Part shown: one piece after another, positions 1 through 11,700 of the stretch
Numbering within the stretch: position 1 is the first letter of the stretch
Layout of the letters: each line of letters opens with the position of its first letter
From: Blastobasis lacticolella
Taxonomy: Eukaryota; Arthropoda; Insecta; Lepidoptera; Blastobasidae
Direction: 5' to 3'
Assembly: GCA_905147135.1 (NCBI GenBank)
Contig: LR990046.1
Location: 11,934,501-11,998,500 of the forward strand
Length of the DNA: 64,000 nucleotides
Made by a program: the position numbers and the translations under genes
Notes under the pieces: generated by a model
What the model saw: the letters and a program-made list of their open reading frames with translations, nothing else
Database searches by the model: none
What the model was told of the DNA's origin: nothing

Positions 1-73
1 TAAACACTTCAGCAACAATGCTGCTCGTCTATAACCTAAATAAATAAATAAAATAAAATAAATAAAACATTAC

Positions 74-788
74 CTGGCCTCCAGTTTTTCCACGTCCATA
101 TTGTCTACCCTCCACAAACCCTGCGTCCCAGTCACATCTAATAATTCTGTCATCCAACCTCGTGCCATTTATATATCTGTAAAAAAGATATAATTAGGCT
201 TAAACTGATATGAAATATTGGACATTACAACATAATTGTTAGGTGGGATTATAAGCAAAGGTCTTTCTAGAAACTGCCTTAAAATTTGGGATTAAAGGAG
301 TTCAGGTTATACTGTTTCAGCTTGTTAGTTTTACAAAATATGACACAGCTTAATTTTTATAATTTTATTTAGCTTTTAGAACTAGTGGGAACATGGGTAA
401 TGTAGGTGTGTACTTTGCTTTCACAAATATATAAACTAACCTCATGCAATTTTCAGAATCCAGCCTTGAATAGTACTCCAAAAAACAGAAACCACAAGGA
501 GTCTTTTTATATTTATCTAAACCCATTACGACTCTTCGAATATCACCACATCGGGAAAACAGGTCATAAATCTGTTCTTCTGTAGTATAAAATGATAGGT
601 TTCCTATATAAAGAGTTGACGATGCACGTAGTAAACGCTCTTGTTCATTTCTAGAACCCTAAAATAGAAGTTTATTATTGTAGAAATATTTAATTGGAAT
701 AATACACGATGTAGCAATAGAAACAATACTTTACACAAACCTTGAAATGCTGATCACGGTAAGAACTTATTTCGACAGATGAATTCAT
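74..788 (-). CDS. Cbp20: Nuclear cap-binding protein subunit 2 (CBP20), N-terminal part
   Basis: Small subunit of the nuclear cap-binding complex; with CBP80 it binds the m7G cap of new transcripts and serves splicing, export and 3' processing. Three exons: 741-788, 441-658 and 74-176, all with GT-AG borders and matching phase (123 codons); the last exon(s), encoding the Gly/Arg-rich tail, lie left of the window. One RRM is visible: RNP2 LYIGNL (about residues 32-37) and RNP1 KTPCGFCF (68-75). The N-terminal SSYRDQHFK, with Tyr10, and Tyr33 correspond to the cap-stacking tyrosines known in the human protein, and the end reads [15 protein letters not shown] then [12 protein letters not shown], a family signature. 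The start at 788 gives MNSSVEISS, as in fly; an in-frame ATG seven codons upstream (809) is an alternative. Identification is by recognised family sequence. Confidence 0.96.
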
Positions 789-1630
789 AGAATCGTATCC
801 TCTCTTCATGATGTACGATACTATTAGAACACTATTTCTGGTTATTTTATTGATAATGAGAACTTGCTGAGAAAGAGAACCACTAAATAAGAACCCCAAA
901 TGCAAGATGTAAAAATTAAAGAAAATGCCCACAAAAAGACTGCGATATGACGTTTGTCGCGTCGTTCGTATTACAGTTTTTTTAGAGCGGTCAGTATTGC
1001 CAGTAGAACTCAAATCTAGCGTCGCTAGATAGTGCATAGCTTGACTATTTACAATAGTTCGAAAACAGCACTACACTCACCGTTTTCATTATTTTCTTAA
1101 CATCCCTCTCTCTCTCTCTTATCTCTTCTATTCTGTTCTATCTCTCGGTTTGCAGTGTTGTCGCCAGTTGAACAAAAAAATTACCGTAACCAAATAAGAA
1201 ATATTTGCCATAAATCTAGTATAAAATTAAGTATGAATTATTTCCGTAGGACAGCAATGAATGATGAGCGACATCAGGGAGCTCGAAATTTTTGTACTAT
1301 ATACATATGATTAGGTACATTTACCTGTCTATCAACGTGCTCGCTCTAGGGCTAAATAACCGTAAATCAGGTAAAAAGTACTCGTAGCAGCAACCTGTTG
1401 GATCAAAATGGGTACGACACGGACTGACTTTACAGGATATTCCTGTGGAAATTACCGACAAGCTCCCTGGTGTTGAGCTATCTATAGATATTTCACATAG
1501 GGCCGCGCGCACAACTGAGTTGAAATATCTATAAGTAACGATCTCAACTTCGGTCAGTATAACGTCCAAAGCAAAGTCTGCAGCTAAAAAACTTAGTATC
1601 TTCTCGAAGGTTAGGCGGTATTGCATGCAT
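789..1630. other. Upstream region of Cbp20, no gene seen
   Basis: Holds the probable 5' leader and promoter of Cbp20. A CT-rich simple repeat sits at about 1107-1125. The open frames here lack recognisable domains and are not called. Confidence 0.5.
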
Positions 1631-2470
1631 TAGATACTGCTGCCACCTTTGGGATGGATTAGCCAAGTACCAACTGCCCCTTTTGGATTCGGTGGGAAAA
1701 CGTGCAAAGTTGCACTAAGTAGATACTGCTGCCACCTTTGGGATGGATCAGCCAAGTACCAACTGCCTGCTTTGGATTCGGTGGGAAAACGTGCAAACAA
1801 GATAACTTGTGACCCGCAATTGATTTATGCTAAGCTGCAGAGTCTCGTGCATCGGCGTAGGCTTCTAAAATATCGGTTTCATTTCGAATAGCCGGGAGAG
1901 CGTGCAAATCAGTTGCACGACCTCTTTCCACCGACCCCTTTATGCCATCAGCAGATGCGGTACCGGCGAACGCTACATCCTTATGTCGTGGATCTTCCAG
2001 CTATCTACACGAGCCGCTTTGGTACCTTTGGTCAACCTTTGTAATGCGTACGGCTAAGGAATGGAACACGTTCCCTGTAAGTATTGTCATTATAATCTGG
2101 ACGCCTTCAAGGCTAGAGTTTTTAGGCTGTTCCTAGACAGGCATGGTCTATCTTCAGCCGCATCGTCACTTACCACCAGGTGAGATAGCGGTCGATTGCC
2201 TGGCTACTCAAATATAAAAAAGCTCACAAGCGGTATTAAAGTCAACTGCCTCATTTTGCGTGTTTTACTGCTTGTATTGGTTGTGAGGAAATGTTTGACA
2301 TGATACCATCGCCATCCTCACACCTTGGAATTATAATTGAAAAGGTTTTTACAGGGTCGGCAATACCGGAGTCGAACCTGCAATACCAAGGGGTATTGCA
2401 AACGTCCATAACCTGTTTACCATCAGGCAGGCGGCAAACTTGTTTGCCACCTTAGTGAGGCTTAGTGGTA
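1631..2470 (+). mobile_element. Decayed LINE 3' end (jockey/CR1-like) with internal tandem duplication
   Basis: Broken translation resembles the C-terminal tail of the LINE at 50985-52985 (HLWDGSAKYQLPALDSVGKR here, HLWAGAPAYQLGPLDSIQKR there), and the 3' end at 2340-2460 repeats the 'catcaggcaggc...cttgtttgccacctt' tail of that LINE. A ~89-bp piece is duplicated in tandem at 1631-1719 and from 1720. Multiple frame breaks; a fossil. Confidence 0.75.
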
Positions 2471-2573
2471 TAAAAACAGTAAAATATTAAAATAAACTGG
2501 CCGAAATTTCATTTAAACGCACTATCAAGTAACTTATACTATTATATCATTTACAGACATCCAGAGCGTCGGT

Positions 2574-2927
2574 GGCCGGGCGGTTGAGTATCCGACTCGT
2601 AAGCGAGAGGTAGGTAAGCTAGAGGTTCGAACCCGCTGCGGCCATGTACCAATGAATTTTTTCTAAGTTATGTACATTAGTTGAATTCTAACCTATGCTC
2701 TTACGGTGAGGGAAACATCGTGATGAAACCTGCTAATTGAGGCAGCTGAATTTGTAACCATAATCCAATCTGGTCAGGTTCCCCTGGTAGCAGGGTCACG
2801 GAGGTCAGATGGTAGTCGCTCCACTGTAATTACCTGATCGCCAAATCCTGGATCATGGTCAAGGCGGACCCCGGGCCCTCGTCCTCGAGAGCACAAACGG
2901 TACATTAACGCTAAGAATTTTTTTTTC
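2574..2927 (+). mobile_element. tRNA-derived SINE, full-length copy
   Basis: The head looks like a tRNA gene: box A GGTGGCCGGGCGGTTGAG and box B GGTTCGAACCC, ending GGCCATGTACCAATGA. The body matches the SINE at 48463-48832 in the opposite orientation and the one at 47660-47972. The 3' end is an oligo-T run. Flanking GACATC on both sides may be part of a target duplication. Confidence 0.85.
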
Positions 2928-3679
2928 TCATTATCGACATCTGGAGTATCATAGTACATATGGTATTCACACAGCTCTTTTCGATACAAGTCCAGGATAT
3001 TCATATAGATAACCTTGTCAACCGAAAAAGAGACTTCTTAACTATGGAACAACCGCTGACTTGGGGAGCCTGGCGACTTACTTTTATACTTGTCGTCTGA
3101 TATCTAGCGTGAGAAAAACTGAGGTCTGCTGTTTCCACCTCCACCATCAATTTGCCAAACAAAAACCGAGGACATCGCATTATCATCCAAAGCAGAGACT
3201 TCTCAACTATAGAACGGTCTCTGACCGTATCTACTAGCTAGGTGAAGTACGGCACTGCAATACTAGGTTCCTGATACCAAGGTCAGCTGTTTCCTTCACC
3301 ATCAATTGGCTTATAATTAGTTCATTCAAAGTACCTTAGACGCTCGCAGAAGTTGGGAACAAGGTTAATTACATCAAAGAGTTTGGTAAGTTAGCCACCG
3401 ACTTCCTTGTTTATTACGCGCATGCCACTGGTCTATGATGATGACTTAAGGCACCTCCAACCAATGGCATGAAAGGCGCTAGCAGAACGTAGGACGCAGC
3501 AGCCCGATGATCAGTACATACATTTTCGCTCTTTAAGTCTAAGCTCTAACTAACGATACAGATAAAACGAAAGCCCAGTTTACTATATACCTACATACAA
3601 ACATAACTGTCCGTTATGACAGACGGTTGTGGTCTGGATGACTTGAGAGGTTCAGTCATTGATTTATTACTAACCATTG

Positions 3680-3895
3680 GTTTAGTAGATCAATGGGTTC
3701 AGTAGTCAGTTCAATTGGTTTGCTCCGCAAAAGGTCCCGGTTTCGATTCCCAGACGGGCAATTTCTGTTAATGTGCTTAGAACACTATGTATAAAAAAGA
3801 GTAAGTAGTCTATCAGTTATTGTAGCTTGTAGCACGTAAAATACAAGCTTTGCTTAGTTTGAGGCTAGATGGCGCTGTGTGCATTTCTCCACGAT
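3680..3895 (+). mobile_element. Second SINE family (tRNA-like box B, 'gatggcgctgtgtg' tail)
   Basis: A box-B-like segment (GGTTTCGATTCCC near 3740) is followed about 110 bp on by a tail containing CAAGCTTTGCTTAGTTT and CTAGATGGCGCTGTGTG. The tail recurs at 9303-9365, 12610-12700 and, inverted, 13245-13310. Two of those copies end in a TATT repeat. The family name is not known to me. Confidence 0.6.
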
Positions 3896-5388
3896 TTTAA
3901 CTTTTTGTGGTTAAACAAATGGTCTCACGATCTTCTCACGGTCGTACAAAAATCACGGGTGGTCTGCTGAATGTGTTAGATATCCGTTTCTGCCGCTATA
4001 AAAAAAAAACAATGCTTGAGGATCGCAAAACAATATCTACCAATAGCAGCTGAGCTGCCTTGCTGCGATAGGTAGATATGCACGTGCTTAGGTAGACATG
4101 CCTTGCGTCCTATCACTTGAAGATGGCGATGTTCGAGTTAAGCAGTCGGGCTGCAGGCTAGGGAACTGTAGCCAACTCGTAGCGAGTCTGCTGATGCAAG
4201 ATGGCGTCCCTGTCAGTACCATTTTCAGTCGCGAGCAAAGTTATTTTGCGCACACTCTAAGAGTCATGTCTTCTTGTATTAGGTACAAACAGAAGACATC
4301 ATTACCTAACAAATCCAGTATAAGATGAGCTAACGTATCTATAAACGCACCTAGCAGTGATAGCTCATTTTATACAAGTGTGTTGTAATTAACAGAAATA
4401 CCGTTGTCCCCTTACTCCGTCGATTGACGACAAGCAAAAACGATTTTATGTAGTTAACAAGGCTATGCCAATGCCGTATGATCGCTTCAAAGAACCATGA
4501 GCACAACGGGAGTACACGCCACGGACCATAAAAAAAATACGGATGAATACTCTCTAAACTCATGAGTGAAGCATATTAATCGCTGCCCATTTATGTGTGT
4601 GCGTGCTTTGACACAGTCACTGCCGTGACAGCACAATACAAAAGTTAACAAGATGGCGGCGGATTGTCAGACGTGTGTCTATGGGAGTGTGTAGAATCTA
4701 CACTACAGATCATGTACAACAAAATAAATTAAATTGTCGTACCTTTCACGCTTCAAATTTCTATAGTGTAGAATTTCGTCCGTATTTTTTTCAGTACCTA
4801 GACTTATAAGCCGTGTAGCATCATAAGTAAGTCGCATAAGCATCGTGTTTGTGGGTACGTTTTATAAAAACAATTTAAATATTTCAAAGTTTAATTATGA
4901 GTATCTATTTACTGAAATACTTTTTATTACTTGCAAATAAAAATATTTATAATGCATCTGTTTAGTAATTTGATATCTATGTAGGTATATAATTTATTTG
5001 TATTTAAATCTAATTATACTGATATAAGTAATAAAATTAGACAAATAATTTACAACCTAGGTATCCTTTTAAGCAATACCTTTCTACACCTACCTTTATT
5101 TACATAAATCTAGAACACATTTGTGATAAGTTTGGACAGTACCTACTATCGACGGACTGCATTAAGCGTTAACTAATTATAGCTGTGATGTGATTATTTA
5201 TCTCTATGACAATCGGAACGTTTTCATTTTATAGTTTCATACCATGGTCAGATTAGCTAAGGCAAGTTGTTTTTGTGTTCTCATATCTTCTTCTGAAGTG
5301 GTTTATGACCAATGGATAGATAGATAACCGGGACCAAAAACTTTGCCCTCCATAGCATGTAAATCCGTGGCCCCCAGATGTTGCAGAT
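3896..5388. other. Intergenic stretch, no gene seen
   Basis: AT-rich DNA with short unsupported open frames only. No repeat boundary is clear. Confidence 0.5.
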
Positions 5389-5440
5389 GGGCGACAGTGA
5401 TCACTAAGCACGTAAGTGTGCTAAGTGATCACCGTCGCCC
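5389..5440. repeat. 52-bp hairpin-forming inverted repeat
   Basis: Arms GGGCGACAGTGATCACTAAG... (5389-5411) and its complement (5418-5440) pair over 23 bp with two departures, one of them a possible G-U, around a 6-base loop. It lies about 270 bp past the RhoL stop codon, possibly in the 3' UTR. Confidence 0.7.
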
Positions 5441-5713
5441 AGGTCATCAGGTCGCTTGCTTCTTCGCTGTTAAATATTTTGACTTTCTGTAGAGAAATTA
5501 ATATTTGTGACTGGTAGTAGGTTTGTATATCTACACCTACCAAACAAGTTTCCATCAAAACTAGCTTACGCCAGATGTGTGTATGCGTAACGAAAGTATG
5601 CCAGACAGTCTAAAGCCAACTATATCAACAAGTATCAAATGTACTATTTCTTCATTTTGAACCAAAGTGTGCTCAGTTAAATAATTAATATACTCTTCAA
5701 TTTCTATAATATT

Positions 5714-8700
5714 TTATAAATACTGGCAGGTGCGTCTGTGTATGGGTTTCTTTTTCATTGCGGCGCGGACGGCTTCCTCGAACACTGCGGTCATATTCTC
5801 CCGCTCCAGCGCCGAGCACTCCACTAGCTGCGTAGCCCTGCAAGTTGACAAAGACGACAATATTAAATACTGAATGATTATCAGCCTCGTGGTGTCCTGC
5901 AGAGTAGAATAGCACCGAGCCTTCCACATGCGGGTATCAACCAAGGTGACTGCTGCTATAGCCTGACACCTCCGTAAAAAGACCAGAAAATGGGAAGCAG
6001 TTCCTGTTGTATGCTATCAAAACTGTGATCTCGAAGCGTGGAAATGATGGGAACTCCACAACAGTGGAGGAGGCTTAATAAGTCCATTGCTTTCATCAGG
6101 CAGGCCATAAGCTTGTTTGCCACCTTCAAAAACTTCCAGCAGTGGACTAATTTATTATAGGTTGTTGAAGAATTTTGTTTCGGAAACCAGTTAAGTATAT
6201 TGATACGATGCCATTGTGGTGGTAGGTGATGGGCTGGTCAATGTCGTGGTGAGGTGAGGCCACTGTTAGGGTTAGTGCAACGCATCTCCACATGGCCCAT
6301 TAACTCTTTGTTCGAACGTGTTTAATAACACTTATCTCAGCCGTGCGCCAAATTTTTAAACACATTTATGAATGACGGTTTGTGTTTATCTGCGATTACG
6401 AGTTTGATGCAAGCCCCTTATGCAAACAAGTTAGTGTTTGTACAGGGGCTGCAGTCTCGACATAGATAGCGATCGCAAACTTATAGATTTTGGTCGTTAT
6501 GTCATATCTAACGATTAGATTTTATCGATATTCCAAAGGCTGTACACTCGAAGCTATCGATAAAGATAGGTAACTTTATGAATTCCTGCAGCCGTAAGTA
6601 CCGTCGATCTCCGATAGTACGCCATTTCGATGCAATTGAGTGTGGACCAATCGCAGCAACCTAGAGTCAGAGCGGGCTTGCTGCGATTAGTTTAAACTCA
6701 ATTGCATCAAAATGGCGGCGTACAATCGGAGATAGGCGGTACCACAGCTGGTTTGTGACGATAAACTACGATACGCCGCCATCTATTAGGTAGATGTGTT
6801 GCAACCTTCACATAGCCCTCTCACGACCATTTAATCCTGGAATTTATTTATCTTGATGAGCGTACAGAGGAGTCATAACTGATACCCAGCGCCCATTAGC
6901 GTGAAGCGTTGACACCAAATCAATAACGGAAAATTGGCAGAGCTACTTGATCAAAATTAAATGTATCTACTATAAACTACATTTAACAACCTATAGTCTC
7001 AGGTATCCTGACAAATAAATTATTTGATTTCTGTAAATTATTTGAATGTACTCTGTGTAGGTACCTCAGTTTGTTTAGGTACTGAGGAGTGATGTTACTG
7101 AGTGAAGAAATATTGTGCCAATTTAGGTACACCTCTACGTTCCTAAATTTTAAATTCAATCTCTGTATTGTGATTCGGTCTTCACGATAATGATAATGGT
7201 TCCACTAGATTGATGAAACTGCTCCCTAAATTGTTCGTAAATATTATTTGTGTATATTATTTGTGTGTGTAATATATCCCTGTTCCTTTTTTAAAATAAA
7301 TGATTTAAATGTCGCGTCATTGTCATCAATATAGATATAGATACATAGTAGATATCTCTATCCATCCATCACCAGTGGCCGTAAACGGGCACCTAAATCA
7401 ATTTTTGTTTTCTTTTTGTCCTATGTGCCGTCAACTATGTCATGATATGAAATAAAATAACAACTGAGTATATTTATTTTACAAATTGCGCTTGCGTGGT
7501 GCTCCGCGGCACTATCACGGCCGATAAGGCCGATAGCGCTGCCGGCGCGCGCGCCGATAAACGAAGCATTTCACTCCCTCTGATAGTTATGTATCACAAA
7601 TTCACAATACAATATTATCTCGGCTAGGTAACAATAACCAACATAACATTATCTAAATTTGTGTCATGAAAATTACTAAGAATCTATTTGCTTTTTTTAT
7701 AGTAACTATGTGGATGTAACTAGGCTTCGATACTTACTTTATTTTCTTTTTTAGCTTCTTTCCCTCTTGTGTTGTTATGACGGCTTTCCCTGAAGCTCGC
7801 AGGTCTGTTTTCGTAGCTGAAATTGCAAATGGGAATTCGTTGAATATATATTTTAATTCGTTCCATATATTTTCCTCAAGGACTACACGTAACACAGTGT
7901 TATCCTTGCGTCATTGTGTATCACGTCAATGGGACAAATGACAATATATTTCTAGGTAAATCCCATTTTATACTACATAGTAATTAGTAGTTTCAGTTAT
8001 ATTATACTTATATTACATATAACTAGAACGTTTAACTGAAAAAATTAAGGATTTAATAGGTATTCTACTTAATAATCATAAAACATAAGCGCCAATTAAC
8101 TAACTCATCCTCATTAACATTCAGAACTACGAGTAATGGTGGTAATTTTGTTAATTATGTTGATAGATACGAATTAGTTTACGCTAACTGTTAAGTTTAA
8201 ATAATTAAGACAGTACGTTATCGTTAGAGAGCTCTCATAATTTCTACTTTCACCGTATTCCGGCAAAGAGTAACTTTTTAGCATATCGAAACTATTTTGT
8301 CACGGTACCTACCTTACATACTAGCACAGAGTAGTAATGGATAAGCATGGTCATAATATGTTTGAAATAGGTACCTACAACATACATGAAAGCGTATATT
8401 ATGTACTAGTAGGAGGTAAGTACAAAGGCGTTAGTCAGACCATGTTTATACATTTATTCGATTCCGTCACTACCTTATAACTGTGACGAAACAAAAATCC
8501 CATTTTGCATTGCCATCACTCAGCTTACCATCACTCGGCTTAGGTACATAGTGCATGAAAAATACGTACCAACTAAAACAATAGGCGTGAAGGAGCTGAA
8601 ATGTTTCAGTTCCGGATACCACTTGTGTGTGACGTTCTCGAACGACGACCGGCTGCCCACCGAGTAGCATACCAGGAAACAGTTTGTCTGTAAACAAAGA

Positions 8701-11700
8701 TACGGACAATGTACCAATTTATTTAACACAAACTTTGTAGACAACAGTACCAAACTCAATCGGGAAAACGGTTTAGTTCTGCGTTAAAACAATTGGTCAT
8801 AATTCGTGTTGAAAGGTTGCTTACTGGGTATCATTCCGGGGCAGCGGTGTGGACAACTTTTGGGTACGACTTGGGGTACGAATCGGACCCTTAACCATTA
8901 GGCCACCGATGCTACTGTTATTTACTTTTATTGTCTTTATAATTTTTTTGAATAAAGTTTTTCTTACACTGTTTCATATTTATTTTCGAATTTACTGTTG
9001 TGTCCGGCAAATTACGTGTCCGACATGTAGGTACATGACTACGTAACGTAGGTACACCATAAAAATTTGACTTTAGGGACCACATCTTTATTTGTCTCTC
9101 TCTATATTTGACCAGTTCTGGATTTGAAAATAGGCTTTTATATTGTTATATATATAACACTGCGATCTCAAACCCGCCTGCCAAGCGAGATTATGGCAAT
9201 AACCTCCCCTTTTGTGGGAGAGGCCCTAAGTCCTGCAGTGGACTGTTATGGGCTATGATGATGATGAAGTTTTCCGTTTCCGATATTCCACATAATCTAT
9301 CAGATGGCTAGATGGCGCTGTGTGAATTTGTCCACGAATATTTATTTATTTATTTATTTATTATCACTACATATTATGAAACAAATTATCAAGCCGCTTC
9401 TGTCTGTTCGGGATGAACTTAAAAACTACTGAACGGGTTTTCATGCGGTTTTAACAATAGAGAGAGTGATTCAAGAGGAAAATATATATGGTAGGACAAT
9501 ATACGCACGAAGTCGCGGCGGGCCAGCTAGTAGGTACTATATATAATGAAGGAAAAAGGAAAAGTACCACAACCCAGTGGACTCGAATAGTAGTAATACA
9601 ATAATTTTAACGATTCGACAGTTATCGCGATAGTAAAATTTGTAGTAAATTAAAAATTCTTTTAAATGACATATCGCTCAACGAATTATCATCGGTCATA
9701 AAGACTGAATTTTCCAGTACAAAAAGAAGTTTATTTTAATTTACCATAACTTTTTTCCCACAGCGATACGAGAGTTCCATCAATAGTAAAAGTTGTAGGA
9801 AATTAAAAAATGTTTCAATGATACATCGCTCAACATTATTTTTTTGTCGTATAGACTTAATTTTCCAGTACAAAATAAAGTTTATTTTAATTGATCACAA
9901 CTTTTTTCCCACAACGATTCGAGAGTTCTCGCCATAGTAAAAGTTGTAAAAAATGATAAATTATTTCTATGACATATCACTCAATGTTATTGGTCATATA
10001 TAGGCGGTCCATATATTTCTGCTGGTCTAAAAAGGTACCTGAGGTCGTAAACAGCCGCCTAGCTTTCGTTATTGCGTCGTTACTCATGAATTGCTTGTCC
10101 TTATGAACGTTGGCCCTAGTTACTAACCAAACTAGGCTCACTCTACATAACGAATACTCTCTATCACGAAAAAAAACATGCTCGGTCCCTTGAGTTTCGT
10201 TATAAAGAGTTTACAATGTATCCTTTCAAATAAAAAGAAAATTTCATATCGGTTCATAAATGACGGGTTTCTGAGATAACAAACATTAATAAACCAATAA
10301 GCAACCAGCAACATACAACCGAATTGGAGAACCTCCTCCTTTTTAAAGTCGGTTAAAAAATGGCACGCATAGTGACCGACAAAGAGTAAAAAGTGTTCAT
10401 AATAGTGCATGCTGTCGAAATAATGAACTTGCTACCGTAATTTATGTTGGCCGGCAGTTTTAAATTTGGTACTTAAGTACTCTCTGTATGGGTCGTGAAT
10501 TGTCTCCTTGGGAATAGCTGGATTGTATAAAATTTAATGTGGTAACAAAAGTATTCTTAAATTACGTGACAGATAGGGAGCTACAAGCTTAGCCGCAATT
10601 CGTAAATTTCATTAAAAAAAACACCTTGAGAAGGAGATCCTGATTAACGACAGAGTAACCACTTCAGCCAACCAATGAAAACGTACGAAAACAAGTAGCT
10701 ACGCGTGCGATAAGAGTTTTCTGCTATATAATATTTTGGTCCAACCTCTCGACAGTGGCGATGACGTCCGAAAGCACTGTGCCACATGTCATGTCCGACT
10801 TATTACAACCGGAACTTAGTTGAATCACTAAATACCTATAAGTGTAGGTAGAGAATTACTCACGTTGTTATACGACAACGGCCTTAACCGCTCGTAGTCC
10901 TCCTGTCCCGCGGTGTCCCATAACGCCATTTCCACTTCCTCGCCGTCCACCTCGATGTGACCGACATAGTTGTCGAATCTAAAAAAGAAGAATATAATAA
11001 TTTTATTTTTAAAGAGAAAGCATTCGTCTTTTTGTGTTTGCAAGTAATTAATGCGTAGTAAACTCAATAGCTAATTAGCTTACATCGCTTTAAAAATTCT
11101 ATAACCTATAGATGTAGATATTAGAAAGCTAGCAGAGACATTATCAGAGAGTAACATGGACTGTATTTGTTTTAATTTGAGATGCCTACGAAAATGACAT
11201 TATGTCTTTAAAAGCCTTCAGAATAGGAAGTAAGTCTTTCCCTTGGTTCACAGATTTTTTCCACCTTGTGAGGTGGACCACAGATTCATTTCAAGCCTGA
11301 TAAAATCAACAGGATAGTCGAATATTAAAAGAGTTTCAAAATGTGTGTGGGTGAAAAAAAACTGGAACCACCAGTTCACGTTAATGGCGCGTACTAATTA
11401 GTAGGACAAGGGGTGGCACTATGATCCTACTGACCTGACACACCGACAAACCTAGGACGTAAGAAGTCTGCTATTGGACATAAAATAAGTAGGTAGGCTT
11501 CTCGCTTAGCCTTCAACACCTCTCCCCGAGCCTTCAGCTGAAGTGGCGCCTCCACATCTAACCTCTAATCTCCTTACTACTACTACAGCGACTTTAATTT
11601 ATACTTTGTATAGATTACAACGATTGTAAACGCAGCGGGGGTAGGCGTCCCACAAGGTGGACCGATGACCTGGTAAAGATCGCAGGGACCAGCTGGATGC

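Noticed and set aside
2574..2650. Possible genuine tRNA gene (also 48760-48832 and 53521-53588)
   Set aside because: A and B boxes are present, but the sequences continue into a shared SINE body and do not fold into a clean cloverleaf with an acceptor stem.
5697..5944. Longer minus-strand frames through RhoL exon 5 into the intron
   Set aside because: The acceptor CAG at 5838-5840 and the phase from exon 4 fix the exon start; upstream residues are intron.
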